Positions 1-8,128 of a stretch of DNA of 8,326 nucleotides are shown here, in pieces. Origin of the DNA: Tardiphaga sp. (GTDB taxonomy: Bacteria; Pseudomonadota; Alphaproteobacteria; Rhizobiales; Xanthobacteraceae); assembly GCA_014377915.1 (NCBI GenBank), contig JACMOT010000218.1, positions 1 through 8,326 of the forward strand. Reading direction: 5' to 3'. Position 1 is the stretch's first letter. Every line of letters begins with the position of its first letter. The notes below the pieces were generated by a model. That model was not told the origin of the DNA, did no database searches, and saw nothing but the letters and a program-made list of their open reading frames with translations. The position numbers and the translations under genes are program-made.

Positions 1-1635
1 CGAGACGATGGTGGTCGCCGGCAGCCTGTTTTCGATCAGCCGGTACAACGCGGCCTCGGATGGCTCGTCGAGCGACGCGGTGGCCTCGTCGAGGAACAGA
101 TATTGCGGCTGGTGCAGCAACGCGCGGGCGACGCCGAGGCGCTGCTGCTCGCCGAGCGACAGCATCCGGTTCCAGTGCGCATCCTCATCGAGTCGCGCGA
201 CCAGCGCCGGCAGTCCGACGGCGGTGACGGCTTCGGCGATGCGCTCGGCACCGAAGGCGCTGAACTCGGCCGGGTAGGCGATGGCATCCTGCAGCGAGCC
301 GACCGGGAAATACGGCCGCTGCGGCAGCATCATCAGCGTGGCCTCCGCCGGGATGGCGACCGAACCGGTGGCAAACGGCCAGATCCCGGCGATGGCGCGG
401 AACAGCGTCGACTTGCCGGCGCCCGAAGGGCCGGTGAACAGGGTGCGCTCGCCGCCGCGGAAACGGAAATTGTCCGCCGCGACCAGCGGCGTCCCGTTCG
501 GCAGGTTGACCTGGAGGTCTTTGAGGTCGATCGCGCCGTAGCCCGCCGGGGCGACGCGGACGATATCGGCCTTCGCGGTCAGCGTTTCGGCGCTGGCGAT
601 GGCCTGTTCGAAGCCGTCGAGGCGGGCGACGCCGGCCTGCCATTCGGCCAGCGTGCGATAGGCGGTGATGAAGAACGACAGCGCGTCCTGGACGCTGCTG
701 AAGGCCGAGGCGGTCTGCATCATGCCGCCGAGCTGAACCTTTTCGGCGAAATAGGCTGGCGCCACCAGGATGTAGGGAAAGATCACCGAGGCCTGCGAGT
801 AGCTGGCGGTGAAGGCGGTCAGCTTCTTGGTCCGGCTCATGATGGAAAGCCAGTTGCCGACCACGCGCTGGAACCGGGTCGACAGCCGCAGCCGCTCGAC
901 CTGCTCGCCATGCAGCAGCGCGATCTGTTCGGCGTTTTCACGCGCCCGTACCAGGTTGAAGCGGAAGTCGGCTTCATACTGCTGCTGCTGGAAATTAAGA
1001 CCCATCAGCGGCTTGCCGATCAGATGCGTCAGCACCGTGCCGATCACGGCGTAGACCAGCGCGGCCCAGACCAGATAGCCGGGAATCGGAATGTCGCGGC
1101 CGAACAGGTGCAACGGCGCCGCGTCGGACAGCCCCCACAGGATCACGACAAAGGAGGCCAGCGTGACGACCGAACTCAACAGTCCGACGCCGAGCGACAG
1201 TGTGCGATCGACGAACAACTGGGTATCTTCCGCGATGCGCTGGTCCGGGTTGTCGGCGGCGTCGCCCTGCAGCTGCATCCGGTAATGGTTGGCGTGGGCC
1301 AGCCAGCCGCCGAGATAGCGTTCGGTCATCCAGCGCCGCCAGCGGATCTGCAGCCACTGGTTGAGGTAGAGCTGGTACACTTTCAGCGCGATGAAGATCG
1401 CCGCCAGCACCGAGAAATAGCCGATCTGATAGGTGAAGACGTCGAGGTTACGTTCCTGCAGCGCGTTGTAGAACACGTTATTCCAGCGATTGAACAACAC
1501 ATTGAGAAACACCACCGCCAGCTCGATGGCGATCACCGCCGCCAGCAGGCCGCGCGCCACCCATTTGTCGTCGGAACGAAAATACGGGATCGCGATCCGC
1601 CACACGGTCGCGAGCGTCGAACGGATATTGTTCAC
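1..1635 (-). CDS. ABC transporter, fused permease/ATP-binding protein, SbmA/BacA-YddA type (C-terminus beyond window)
   Basis: An open frame of 545 codons runs from GTG at 1635 to the window edge, so the 3' end is missing. The start is chosen because GGAG lies about nine bases upstream and the protein begins where family members usually do. Residues 1-340 form a membrane domain with hydrophobic segments near 28-48, 72-90, 147-168, 186-206 and 282-297. A QQQYEADFRFNLVR stretch at 217-230 is typical of the ABC_membrane_2 (SbmA_BacA) family. The ATPase domain follows: Walker A GPSGAGKST (402-410), Q-loop LPQRPY (437-442), signature LSLGEQQ (492-498), Walker B YLFLDE (512-517) and D-loop SLDE (521-524). 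The switch histidine should lie just past the edge. LSLGEQ in place of LSGGQ is normal in this branch. Such proteins act as inner-membrane homodimers. Relatives include E. coli YddA and the peptide importer BclA of Bradyrhizobium. Substrate here is unknown, so no symbol is given. Confidence 0.93.
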   Translation of the reverse strand, partial: MNNIRSTLATVWRIAIPYFRSDDKWVARGLLAAVIAIELAVVFLNVLFNRWNNVFYNALQERNLDVFTYQIGYFSVLAAIFIALKVYQLYLNQWLQIRWRRWMTERYLGGWLAHANHYRMQLQGDAADNPDQRIAEDTQLFVDRTLSLGVGLLSSVVTLASFVVILWGLSDAAPLHLFGRDIPIPGYLVWAALVYAVIGTVLTHLIGKPLMGLNFQQQQYEADFRFNLVRARENAEQIALLHGEQVERLRLSTRFQRVVGNWLSIMSRTKKLTAFTASYSQASVIFPYILVAPAYFAEKVQLGGMMQTASAFSSVQDALSFFITAYRTLAEWQAGVARLDGFEQAIASAETLTAKADIVRVAPAGYGAIDLKDLQVNLPNGTPLVAADNFRFRGGERTLFTGPSGAGKSTLFRAIAGIWPFATGSVAIPAEATLMMLPQRPYFPVGSLQDAIAYPAEFSAFGAERIAEAVTAVGLPALVARLDEDAHWNRMLSLGEQQRLGVARALLHQPQYLFLDEATASLDEPSEAALYRLIENRLPATTIVS

Positions 1636-1732
1636 AGGTGAGATCTCCGGAGCAGGGCGCGCGGCCGTCAAACAAGGCGGGAATGGGAATTTCTAGACTA
1701 AAGTCGCAGTTTTGATGTCCTGCACCGTCTTG

Positions 1733-1752
1733 TTGCCAAATGGTAATTTACC
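1733..1752. promoter_or_regulatory. Candidate operator: TTGCCA / TGGTAA / TTACC inverted half-sites
   Basis: GGTAA-T-TTACC (1742-1752) is a perfect 11-bp palindrome. Immediately to its left, TTGCCA (1733-1738) is an inverted near-copy of TGGTAA (1741-1746). The TGGT..ACC character recalls operators of GntR/FadR-type regulators such as LldR, which controls lldP in other bacteria. No regulator gene is present in the window. The position between divergent genes supports a regulatory role, but the assignment is inference. Confidence 0.3.
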
Positions 1753-1863
1753 CTAGCATGGCGGCCACGGCGAGGGGCGGGGGCCTTTCCCCATTCGCGC
1801 GGAAGTGAGCGCCGGTATGGCCGGGTTATCGCTGCTTTCGCGACGAGTGCAGTTCTCCTGCCA

Positions 1864-1924
1864 CCACGCTCGCGCGTTCGAGCCCTCCACGCGGGCACCG
1901 GCGCCGCTCAGAAGCGTGGGGGAG
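1864..1924 (+). promoter_or_regulatory. lldP ribosome binding site with possible sequestering hairpin
   Basis: The lldP Shine-Dalgarno is GGGGGAG at 1918-1924, seven bases before the ATG. Its G-run lies in GCGTGGGGG (1914-1922), which can pair with CCTCCACGC (1884-1892) in nine base pairs with one G-U wobble. A second upstream arm, CCACGCT (1864-1870), can pair with AGCGTGG (1913-1919) instead, so the two pairings are mutually exclusive. The Shine-Dalgarno itself is clear. Regulation by folding is only a possibility, because GC-rich leaders pair easily by chance. Confidence 0.35.
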
Positions 1925-1931
1925 AAATGCC

Positions 1932-3593
1932 ATGTGGAATCAGGTCTACAATCCATTCGACAGTTCGGTGCTGTCGACCATCGCCGCGGCGATCCCCGTC
2001 GTCACGCTGCTGGTTCTGATCGCCTCGAACAAGGTCAAGGTGCACATCGCCGCGATCGTCGCGCTGGTGGTTGCGAACCTGGTCGCGATCTTCCTGTTCA
2101 CGATGCCCGCTGGCCTGTCGGTGCGCGCGTCGCTGCTCGGCATCGTCACCGGCTTCTTCCCGATCGGCTGGATCGTGCTCAATGTCATCTTTCTCTATCA
2201 GTTGACGGTGAAGAAGGGCGTGTTCGAAACGCTGCAGACCACGATCGGCGGGGTCACCAATGACCGCCGGCTGCAGATCCTGCTGATCGCGTTTTCGTTC
2301 GGGGCGTTCTTCGAGGGCGCGTCCGGCTTCGGCACCCCGGTCGCGGTGACCGGCGCGATCCTGATCGGGCTCGGCTTCTCACCGCTGGCGGCGTCCGGCC
2401 TGTCGCTGATCGCCAACACCGCGCCGGTCGCCTATGGCGCGCTGGGCACCCCGATCGCCGGCCTCGCCAGCGTCACCGGTTTTGATCCGTTCATCCTCGG
2501 CGCCATGGTCGGACGGCAGTTGCCTTTGTTCTCGCTGATCGTGCCGTTCTGGGTGGTCTGGGCCTTCGCTGGCTACAAGGGCATGAAGGAAGTGTGGCCG
2601 GCGGTTCTGGTCACCGGCGTTTCCTTTGCCGTGCCGCAATTCCTGATCTCGAACTACATCAACCCGTGGATTGTCGATATCGGTGCCTCGCTGATCTCGA
2701 TGGTCGCGCTGATTGGTTTTCTGAAAGTCTGGCAGCCGAAGACGATCTGGACCTCGGCGGCCTTGCGCACCCGCGACGATTCCATGATCGGACGGACGCC
2801 GGTTTCAACCAACAAGACGAAGCCGAGCACGGCGCAGGTGTGGGCGGCGCTGACGCCGTGGATCATCGTCTGCGTCGTGCTGCTGATCTGGGGCACCGAC
2901 CTGTTCAAGAACGCCGTCAACCCGTGGGCCACCTGGCGCTACGCGGTGCCCGATCTCAATGGCGCGATCATGAAGGTGGCGCCGATCGTGACCAAACCGA
3001 CGCCGGAAGGCGCGGTGTTCGCCTTCACCTGGCTGTCCTATACCGGCAGCGGCATGCTGATCGCCGCGATCATTTCCGGCTTCATCATGGGCTACACGCC
3101 GCTCGGCCTGGTGCTGGAATATGGCCGCACCATCCGGCTGTGCGCCTATTCGCTGATCACCATCTCGGCGATGCTGGCGATCGGTACGCTGACGCGGCTG
3201 TCCGGCATCGACGCCACGCTAGGCCTCGCTTTTGCCGCGACCGGGGTGCTGTACCCGTTCTTCGGTACCTTGCTCGGCTGGCTCGGCGTCGCATTGACTG
3301 GTTCGGATACCGCGTCGAATGTGCTGTTCGGCAATCTGCAGAAGATCACCTCGGAGCAACTCGGCCTGTCGCCGATCCTGATGAGCGCGGCCAATTCGTC
3401 GGGCGGCGTGATGGGCAAGATGATCGACGCGCAATCGATCGTGGTCGCCTCCACGGCGACCAATTGGTACGGCCATGAAGGCACCATCCTGCGCTTCGTG
3501 TTCAAGCACTCGATCGCGCTGGCCTGTCTGGTCGGCCTGTTCGTCATGCTGCAGGCCTATGTCTATCCATTCACGCTGATGGTTCTGAAATAG
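1932..3593 (+). CDS. lldP: L-lactate permease, LldP/LctP family
   Basis: This 553-residue inner-membrane transporter, close in length to the roughly 550 of E. coli LldP, imports L-lactate (and usually D-lactate and glycolate) with protons. Many hydrophobic segments span the whole chain. Family hallmarks are EGASGFGTP (128-136), TAPVAYGALGTPI (163-175), and the conserved C-terminal block starting GSDTASNVLFG (457-467) and continuing through NSSGGVMGKM. The ATG at 1932 follows GGGGGAG at good spacing; an ATG five bases earlier is out of frame. No lactate dehydrogenase (lldD) or lldR regulator is adjacent, unlike the E. coli operon, and a terminator follows closely, so the gene is probably transcribed alone. 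Exact substrate preference (lactate or glycolate) cannot be read from sequence. Confidence 0.96.
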   Translation: MWNQVYNPFDSSVLSTIAAAIPVVTLLVLIASNKVKVHIAAIVALVVANLVAIFLFTMPAGLSVRASLLGIVTGFFPIGWIVLNVIFLYQLTVKKGVFETLQTTIGGVTNDRRLQILLIAFSFGAFFEGASGFGTPVAVTGAILIGLGFSPLAASGLSLIANTAPVAYGALGTPIAGLASVTGFDPFILGAMVGRQLPLFSLIVPFWVVWAFAGYKGMKEVWPAVLVTGVSFAVPQFLISNYINPWIVDIGASLISMVALIGFLKVWQPKTIWTSAALRTRDDSMIGRTPVSTNKTKPSTAQVWAALTPWIIVCVVLLIWGTDLFKNAVNPWATWRYAVPDLNGAIMKVAPIVTKPTPEGAVFAFTWLSYTGSGMLIAAIISGFIMGYTPLGLVLEYGRTIRLCAYSLITISAMLAIGTLTRLSGIDATLGLAFAATGVLYPFFGTLLGWLGVALTGSDTASNVLFGNLQKITSEQLGLSPILMSAANSSGGVMGKMIDAQSIVVASTATNWYGHEGTILRFVFKHSIALACLVGLFVMLQAYVYPFTLMVLK

Positions 3594-3618
3594 GCGCCGC
3601 GCCCGCGTGACGTATCCC

Positions 3619-3649
3619 CGTCTCCGCAAGGTCGCGGAGGCGTCTTTTT
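3619..3649 (+). terminator. Intrinsic terminator of lldP
   Basis: CGTCTCCGC (3619-3627) pairs with GCGGAGGCG (3634-3642) in nine base pairs with one G-U wobble around a six-base loop. TCTTTTT (3643-3649) follows directly. It starts 25 bases after the lldP stop codon. Confidence 0.85.
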
Positions 3650-3652
3650 GAC

Positions 3653-4148
3653 GCCCGATTTGTGGGCGAAGTGGCATGAACCGTGCTCTGCGAGAGGCGT
3701 CGAGCGCGGTAACGACGATCATTGAGAGTTCAGATGATTTCAGTGAAGACGATGCTGCGCGCCGGGCTGTTGGGCTCGGCGATGTTGTCCGGCCTCCCCG
3801 TTCAAGCCGCGGAGGAATTCCCGTTCGGTCTTGCCATGTCGCTCGACGCGGCTGCGCAGCCCGGCTCCAAGCGGGTGCCGAATCTCGATATCGGCGATGC
3901 CGGCGAGACCCTGATCGAATTGTGGTGCAAGGGCGGCAAGGGACAGTTTTCGGTGGCCGGCAATACGATTGTGTTCGTCGCCGGCGCGATGGAAGCGCGC
4001 AACTGTCCGGCGGCGCGGGCGCAGCAGGATGACGAGTTGCTGGCGACGCTCGGCGAGGCCACCAACTGGCGACGCCAGGGCGATGCCATCACCTTTGTCG
4101 GCGCGAAGTCGCTGCGGTTCAGGCTGAATACCAATTGAGAGTTGCCAG
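3653..4148 (+). repeat. Direct imperfect duplication, copy 1 (META-like gene plus upstream DNA)
   Basis: The segment shares an ordered series of matches with 4381-4859. Both begin GCCCGATT, followed by a similar GNGGGCGAA/GCGCGCGAA stretch; the ATG comes 81 bases later here and 83 in copy 2. Both carry TTGAG just before the start codon, related coding sequence, and a TGAG.G..GCCAG block at the ancestral stop. The offset between copies is 728-730 bp at the 5' end. This copy begins directly after the lldP terminator. Confidence 0.7.
3734..4138 (+). CDS. Small exported META/HslJ-like domain protein (intact copy)
   Basis: This 134-residue protein starts at ATG 3734, preceded by GAGAG; a TTG 12 bases upstream is a less likely start. 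Residues 1-25 form a Sec signal peptide: MISVK, a hydrophobic run MLRAGLLGSAMLSG, then VQA before the likely cut. The mature part has the C-terminal layout of META domains (HslJ-like): a WCKGG turn, a GNTIVFVAG strand, an EARNCP motif, a helix ending LLATLGEATNW, then GDAITFVGAKSLRFRL. The only two cysteines (in WCK and NCP) are also kept in the paralog and could form a disulfide. META proteins are small beta-rich envelope proteins of mostly unknown role, some linked to stress or heat. It sits after a terminator, so it probably has its own promoter. META membership is my recognition from pattern and should be confirmed by profile search. Confidence 0.82.
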   Translation: MISVKTMLRAGLLGSAMLSGLPVQAAEEFPFGLAMSLDAAAQPGSKRVPNLDIGDAGETLIELWCKGGKGQFSVAGNTIVFVAGAMEARNCPAARAQQDDELLATLGEATNWRRQGDAITFVGAKSLRFRLNTN

Positions 4149-4463
4149 CGCGCAGTAGTCAAGTGCGGCCCGCTTATTCGTCGCGCCGTTCGTTCATATG
4201 ACAGGCGCCGCAATCGATACTTGATCAAAAAAATGATGCCGTGGCGCGCAGCGGCGCGTCGGCGCACGTCGATGTATCGCCACGTCGCGGCTGGTTTCCG
4301 GACAAGCCATGCTGGCCGCTTCAGCGCGGTTGATGCATCGTAAATCGAATACGGAAATACCACAGGATTGTCGTCTTGGTGCCCGATTCGCGCGCGAAAT
4401 CATTGGCAATAGAAATGCATTCGTTCGCGGCGACGCGATTTAACTCGTTATTTGAGTGCTCAC
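4139..4463. other. 325-bp gap between the two META-like genes
   Basis: No convincing gene, RNA or clear terminator was seen. The last 83 bases (4381-4463) belong to the duplicated upstream block of copy 2 and may carry its promoter. The rest (about 4149-4380) has no counterpart in the duplication. It contains an 8-bp palindrome TTGATCAA followed by an A-run (4221-4234), too compact for an FNR/FixK site. An open frame covering much of it on the minus strand also runs across copy 1 and looks like a shadow. Confidence 0.5.
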
Positions 4464-4859
4464 ATGATTGCGGTGATGACGCTACTGCGTGCCGGCATGG
4501 TCCATCTGGCCGTGCTGTTTGGACTCGAGATGATGTTCGAGGCGATCCGCGAGCCGGTCCCGCCAAAGTCGATCACCGTAACGGTTCGCGACGCAGCCGA
4601 AACCCGCGTCGAGCCTTGGTGCAAGAGCGGCCTGGGTCAGCTGTCGGCGCGGGGAGTTGTGTTCATTACCGGCGCGACGGAAGCCCGCGATTGTCCGCCA
4701 ACCCGTGCGCGGGACGGCAGCATGGTGGCTACGCTGGGCGATGGACCGAACTGGAAAAGCCAAAGCAGTCTGGCGACCGACTGGAAGAGCCCGACCGACG
4801 CCGTGACTTTCGTGGATATGAAATAAGCAGGTCGCTGTCCACGTCCTGAGTGCCGCCAG
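4381..4859 (+). repeat. Direct imperfect duplication, copy 2
   Basis: This is the counterpart of 3653-4148. Relative to copy 1 it has a net gain of about 30 bases inside the gene, where two CTGG..GACTGGAA.AGCC-like blocks (about 4734-4761 and 4770-4791) look like a local duplication. It also has an 8-base gain near 4822-4830 and a shortened tail before the ancestral TGA, now at 4847-4849. The matches are strong around the start codon and the two cysteine motifs and weak elsewhere, so the duplication is old. Confidence 0.65.
4464..4826 (+). CDS. Diverged META-like paralog, probably decaying
   Basis: This frame of 120 codons starts at ATG 4464, the position equivalent to the start of the upstream paralog. 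It keeps MI.V.TLLRAG, DAAETRVEPWCK, GQLSARG, GATEARDCPPTRA and ATLGDGPNW, so it shares the two-cysteine META-like core. Three changes suggest loss of function. The N-terminus lacks a lysine and an A-X-A cut site, leaving at best an uncleaved anchor. The region after NWKS is expanded by about ten residues through a partial repeat (NWKSQ.. / DWKSP..). The frame stops at DMK because of an 8-nt insertion, losing the final SLRFRL-type strand; the remnant SL codons and ancestral TGA lie in another frame at 4831-4849. It could still be expressed as a shorter protein, so I list it as a CDS with doubt. It converges on the gene at 4927-6135. Confidence 0.6.
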   Translation: MIAVMTLLRAGMVHLAVLFGLEMMFEAIREPVPPKSITVTVRDAAETRVEPWCKSGLGQLSARGVVFITGATEARDCPPTRARDGSMVATLGDGPNWKSQSSLATDWKSPTDAVTFVDMK

Positions 4860-4878
4860 TTCGTGCGCCGCGTCGCGT

Positions 4879-4903
4879 AAAGCCCACCTCCCGCGAGGCG
4901 GGC
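4879..4903 (-). terminator. Probable terminator of the unknown exported-protein gene
   Basis: Read on the minus strand, GCCCGCCTC (4903-4895) and GAGGTGGGC (4890-4882) form a nine-pair stem with one G-U wobble and a four-base GCGG loop, followed by TTT. It begins 23 bases past the stop codon at 4927. The short T-run makes it weaker than the other two terminators here. Confidence 0.5.
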
Positions 4904-4926
4904 GCGTCTGCAGGCGAGGCGAAGCC

Positions 4927-6135
4927 TTACTTCCAGCTCGTCTTGTCAGCATCCCAGCGCTGCGCCTTGAATTCGGCGGCGAGGGCGGCAACGGCGCCAT
5001 TGTCGTCGCGCGGGTCGCTTTCCTCATCGGTGTTGGCGGTGTCGGCCAATGCCAGCTTGGCGCCGGAGGTCTCGTCGGCGGTCGCGACCGACGGCGTACT
5101 CACCCACAGGATGAGCTTGTCAGTGGCGCCCGGCCTGTCGTTGGCGACAATGGCGGTGATCTCCACGATCTCGGTCAGGTCGAGCGCGGGCAGCACCTGG
5201 CTGGGGCGCTTGAAGATCAGTTTCAGCCGGCCGGTCTCGTCGTCCCAGGCCGCGGTGGCGAATTTCGCCGACAGCGACTTCGCCATCACGCTGCTGACCG
5301 CGGCGGCGACCTTGTCGCGATTGATCTTGTCACCGTCGCGCCACTCCGCCGCCGCGAAGCGGATGGTGCGCTCCATGTCGACCGTGCCGCTGGTCCAGCC
5401 GGCGGCGGTGACCCCGGGATAGGTCCTTATCTTGGTCAGGAAAGCCGCGGCGCGTTCCGGATCGATGCTGAGGTTGATGACCTGCTCGCCGGCGCGCAGC
5501 GCGTCGCAGGACACGCTGAGGCTGCTCAGTGCCACTTCGACGCTCTGGCCGCGCAGCGTTCTCACGAACTCCAGCGCCGCGTCCAGCTTGATCTTGACGG
5601 CGATCGACTCCGGCGAAACCTCGGTGAAATCCTTCGGGGCCGCGACGATGCTTTCATCGCTCGACTGGTTATCCTGGAATTCCTTCTCGCTCTGGTCGGA
5701 ATTGTCGGTCGATGTCACGTTGTTGGCGGTCTGGCCGACCAGGATCTGGCCCTTGAATTCGAAGGTGTCGCCGGTTGCGCGACGCGCCAGCTTGATGGTC
5801 ACCGGCAGCTTGTCGATCTGGCTTTGCGTCGCCCCGGTCAGGGTCTGGCCGTTGACCGACAGGGTGGCAATGAATCGATCCTTGCGCTCGGAACCCTTCT
5901 CGGCGGGATAGCAGACATCCAGCGTCGCGGCGGTGACGGTCTTGCCCTGCCGGGTCTCGCGCAGGATGACGTCGGCATTGCCGTCCATCAGCCCGTCGAT
6001 CGAGGTGAAATAGCGGGTCTCGGGGCCGACGACCTGGCTCTTCGGCGCCAGTTTCATCTGGGCCGAGGCCAGGTTCAGGGTCAGGACCGACGAGGAGGCG
6101 GCCAGACCGATCAGGCAGAGACGAAGCGCGCGCAT
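4927..6135 (-). CDS. Exported protein of unknown family
   Basis: I do not recognise this 402-residue protein. The start is placed at ATG 6135 because AAGGA lies about nine bases upstream; an in-frame ATG at 6144 directly abuts that motif and would add three residues. The N-terminus MRALRLCLIGLAASSSVLTLNLASA is a clear Sec signal peptide, with cleavage expected after ASA near residue 26, so the product is probably periplasmic. The mature chain has two cysteines (in LDVCYP and SVSCDA), no further membrane segment, an acidic Ser/Asp/Gln-rich linker near residues 140-165 that divides it in two, and an acidic tail (TDEESDPRDDN) before a C-terminal helix-like end. Hydrophobic-polar alternation suggests mostly beta structure. 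It lies 175 bases downstream of groEL beyond a strong terminator, so a separate promoter is likely, and there is no evidence of a link to chaperonin function. Confidence 0.85.
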   Translation of the reverse strand: MRALRLCLIGLAASSSVLTLNLASAQMKLAPKSQVVGPETRYFTSIDGLMDGNADVILRETRQGKTVTAATLDVCYPAEKGSERKDRFIATLSVNGQTLTGATQSQIDKLPVTIKLARRATGDTFEFKGQILVGQTANNVTSTDNSDQSEKEFQDNQSSDESIVAAPKDFTEVSPESIAVKIKLDAALEFVRTLRGQSVEVALSSLSVSCDALRAGEQVINLSIDPERAAAFLTKIRTYPGVTAAGWTSGTVDMERTIRFAAAEWRDGDKINRDKVAAAVSSVMAKSLSAKFATAAWDDETGRLKLIFKRPSQVLPALDLTEIVEITAIVANDRPGATDKLILWVSTPSVATADETSGAKLALADTANTDEESDPRDDNGAVAALAAEFKAQRWDADKTSWK

Positions 6136-6251
6136 TTCAAGCATCCTTGGGCGTCAATAACCGGGGTATCCTAGCGACTTTTGCCGCCGGATTGAATCAG
6201 AACCGGTCCCGGGGCGAAAGATCATCAGGCAACGGTGATTCCGCAATGGAC

Positions 6252-6281
6252 AAAAAAGAAGGCCGCCCGAGGGCGGCCTTC
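6252..6281 (-). terminator. Strong intrinsic terminator of groEL
   Basis: On the minus strand, GAAGGCCGCCC (6281-6271) and GGGCGGCCTTC (6268-6258) form a perfect GC-rich stem with a tight loop, followed by TTTTTT (6257-6252). It starts 29 bases after the groEL stop codon and should end the groESL transcript before the next gene. Confidence 0.93.
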
Positions 6282-6310
6282 AATCGAACGCAGGCTGAAA
6301 AAGCGCTGGC

Positions 6311-8128
<1,818 letters not shown>

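Larger units (their letters stand above)
1636..1931. promoter_or_regulatory. Divergent intergenic region between the ABC transporter and lldP
   Basis: This 296-bp gap separates two genes transcribed away from each other, so it must carry promoters for both. I see no convincing small gene: the open frames here are short and only run into the shadow of lldP. The AT-richest part, about 1690-1760, is where promoters are most likely. A possible -35 TTGCCA (1733-1738) followed by TAGCAT (1754-1759) faces lldP, but its 15-bp spacing is poor. The part from 1760 to 1931 is GC-rich and would be a long lldP leader if transcription starts near 1765. Promoter positions are guesses. Confidence 0.45.

Noticed and set aside
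103..1641. Long plus-strand open frame of about 512 codons opposite the ABC transporter
   Set aside because: It is rich in Arg, Gln, Asp and Gly with no recognisable domain, as expected from the complement of a GC-rich gene. The minus strand carries perfect Walker and signature motifs.
2594..3478. Plus-strand open frame of 294 codons inside lldP
   Set aside because: It is a frame-shifted shadow of the permease with biased composition and no ribosome binding site.
4221..4234. TTGATCAA palindrome considered as an FNR/FixK site
   Set aside because: Those sites need a gap of several bases between TTGA(T) and (A)TCAA. Here the halves are adjacent.
3740..4363. Minus-strand open frame of 207 codons across the first META-like gene and the following gap
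   Set aside because: It is Arg-rich with no motif, and it overlaps a gene with a clear signal peptide and a recognisable paralog.
4376..4849. Plus-strand open frame of 157 codons overlapping the second META-like gene
   Set aside because: Only its last few codons match the paralog, as a result of the frame shift. The rest is the wrong frame of the duplicated gene.
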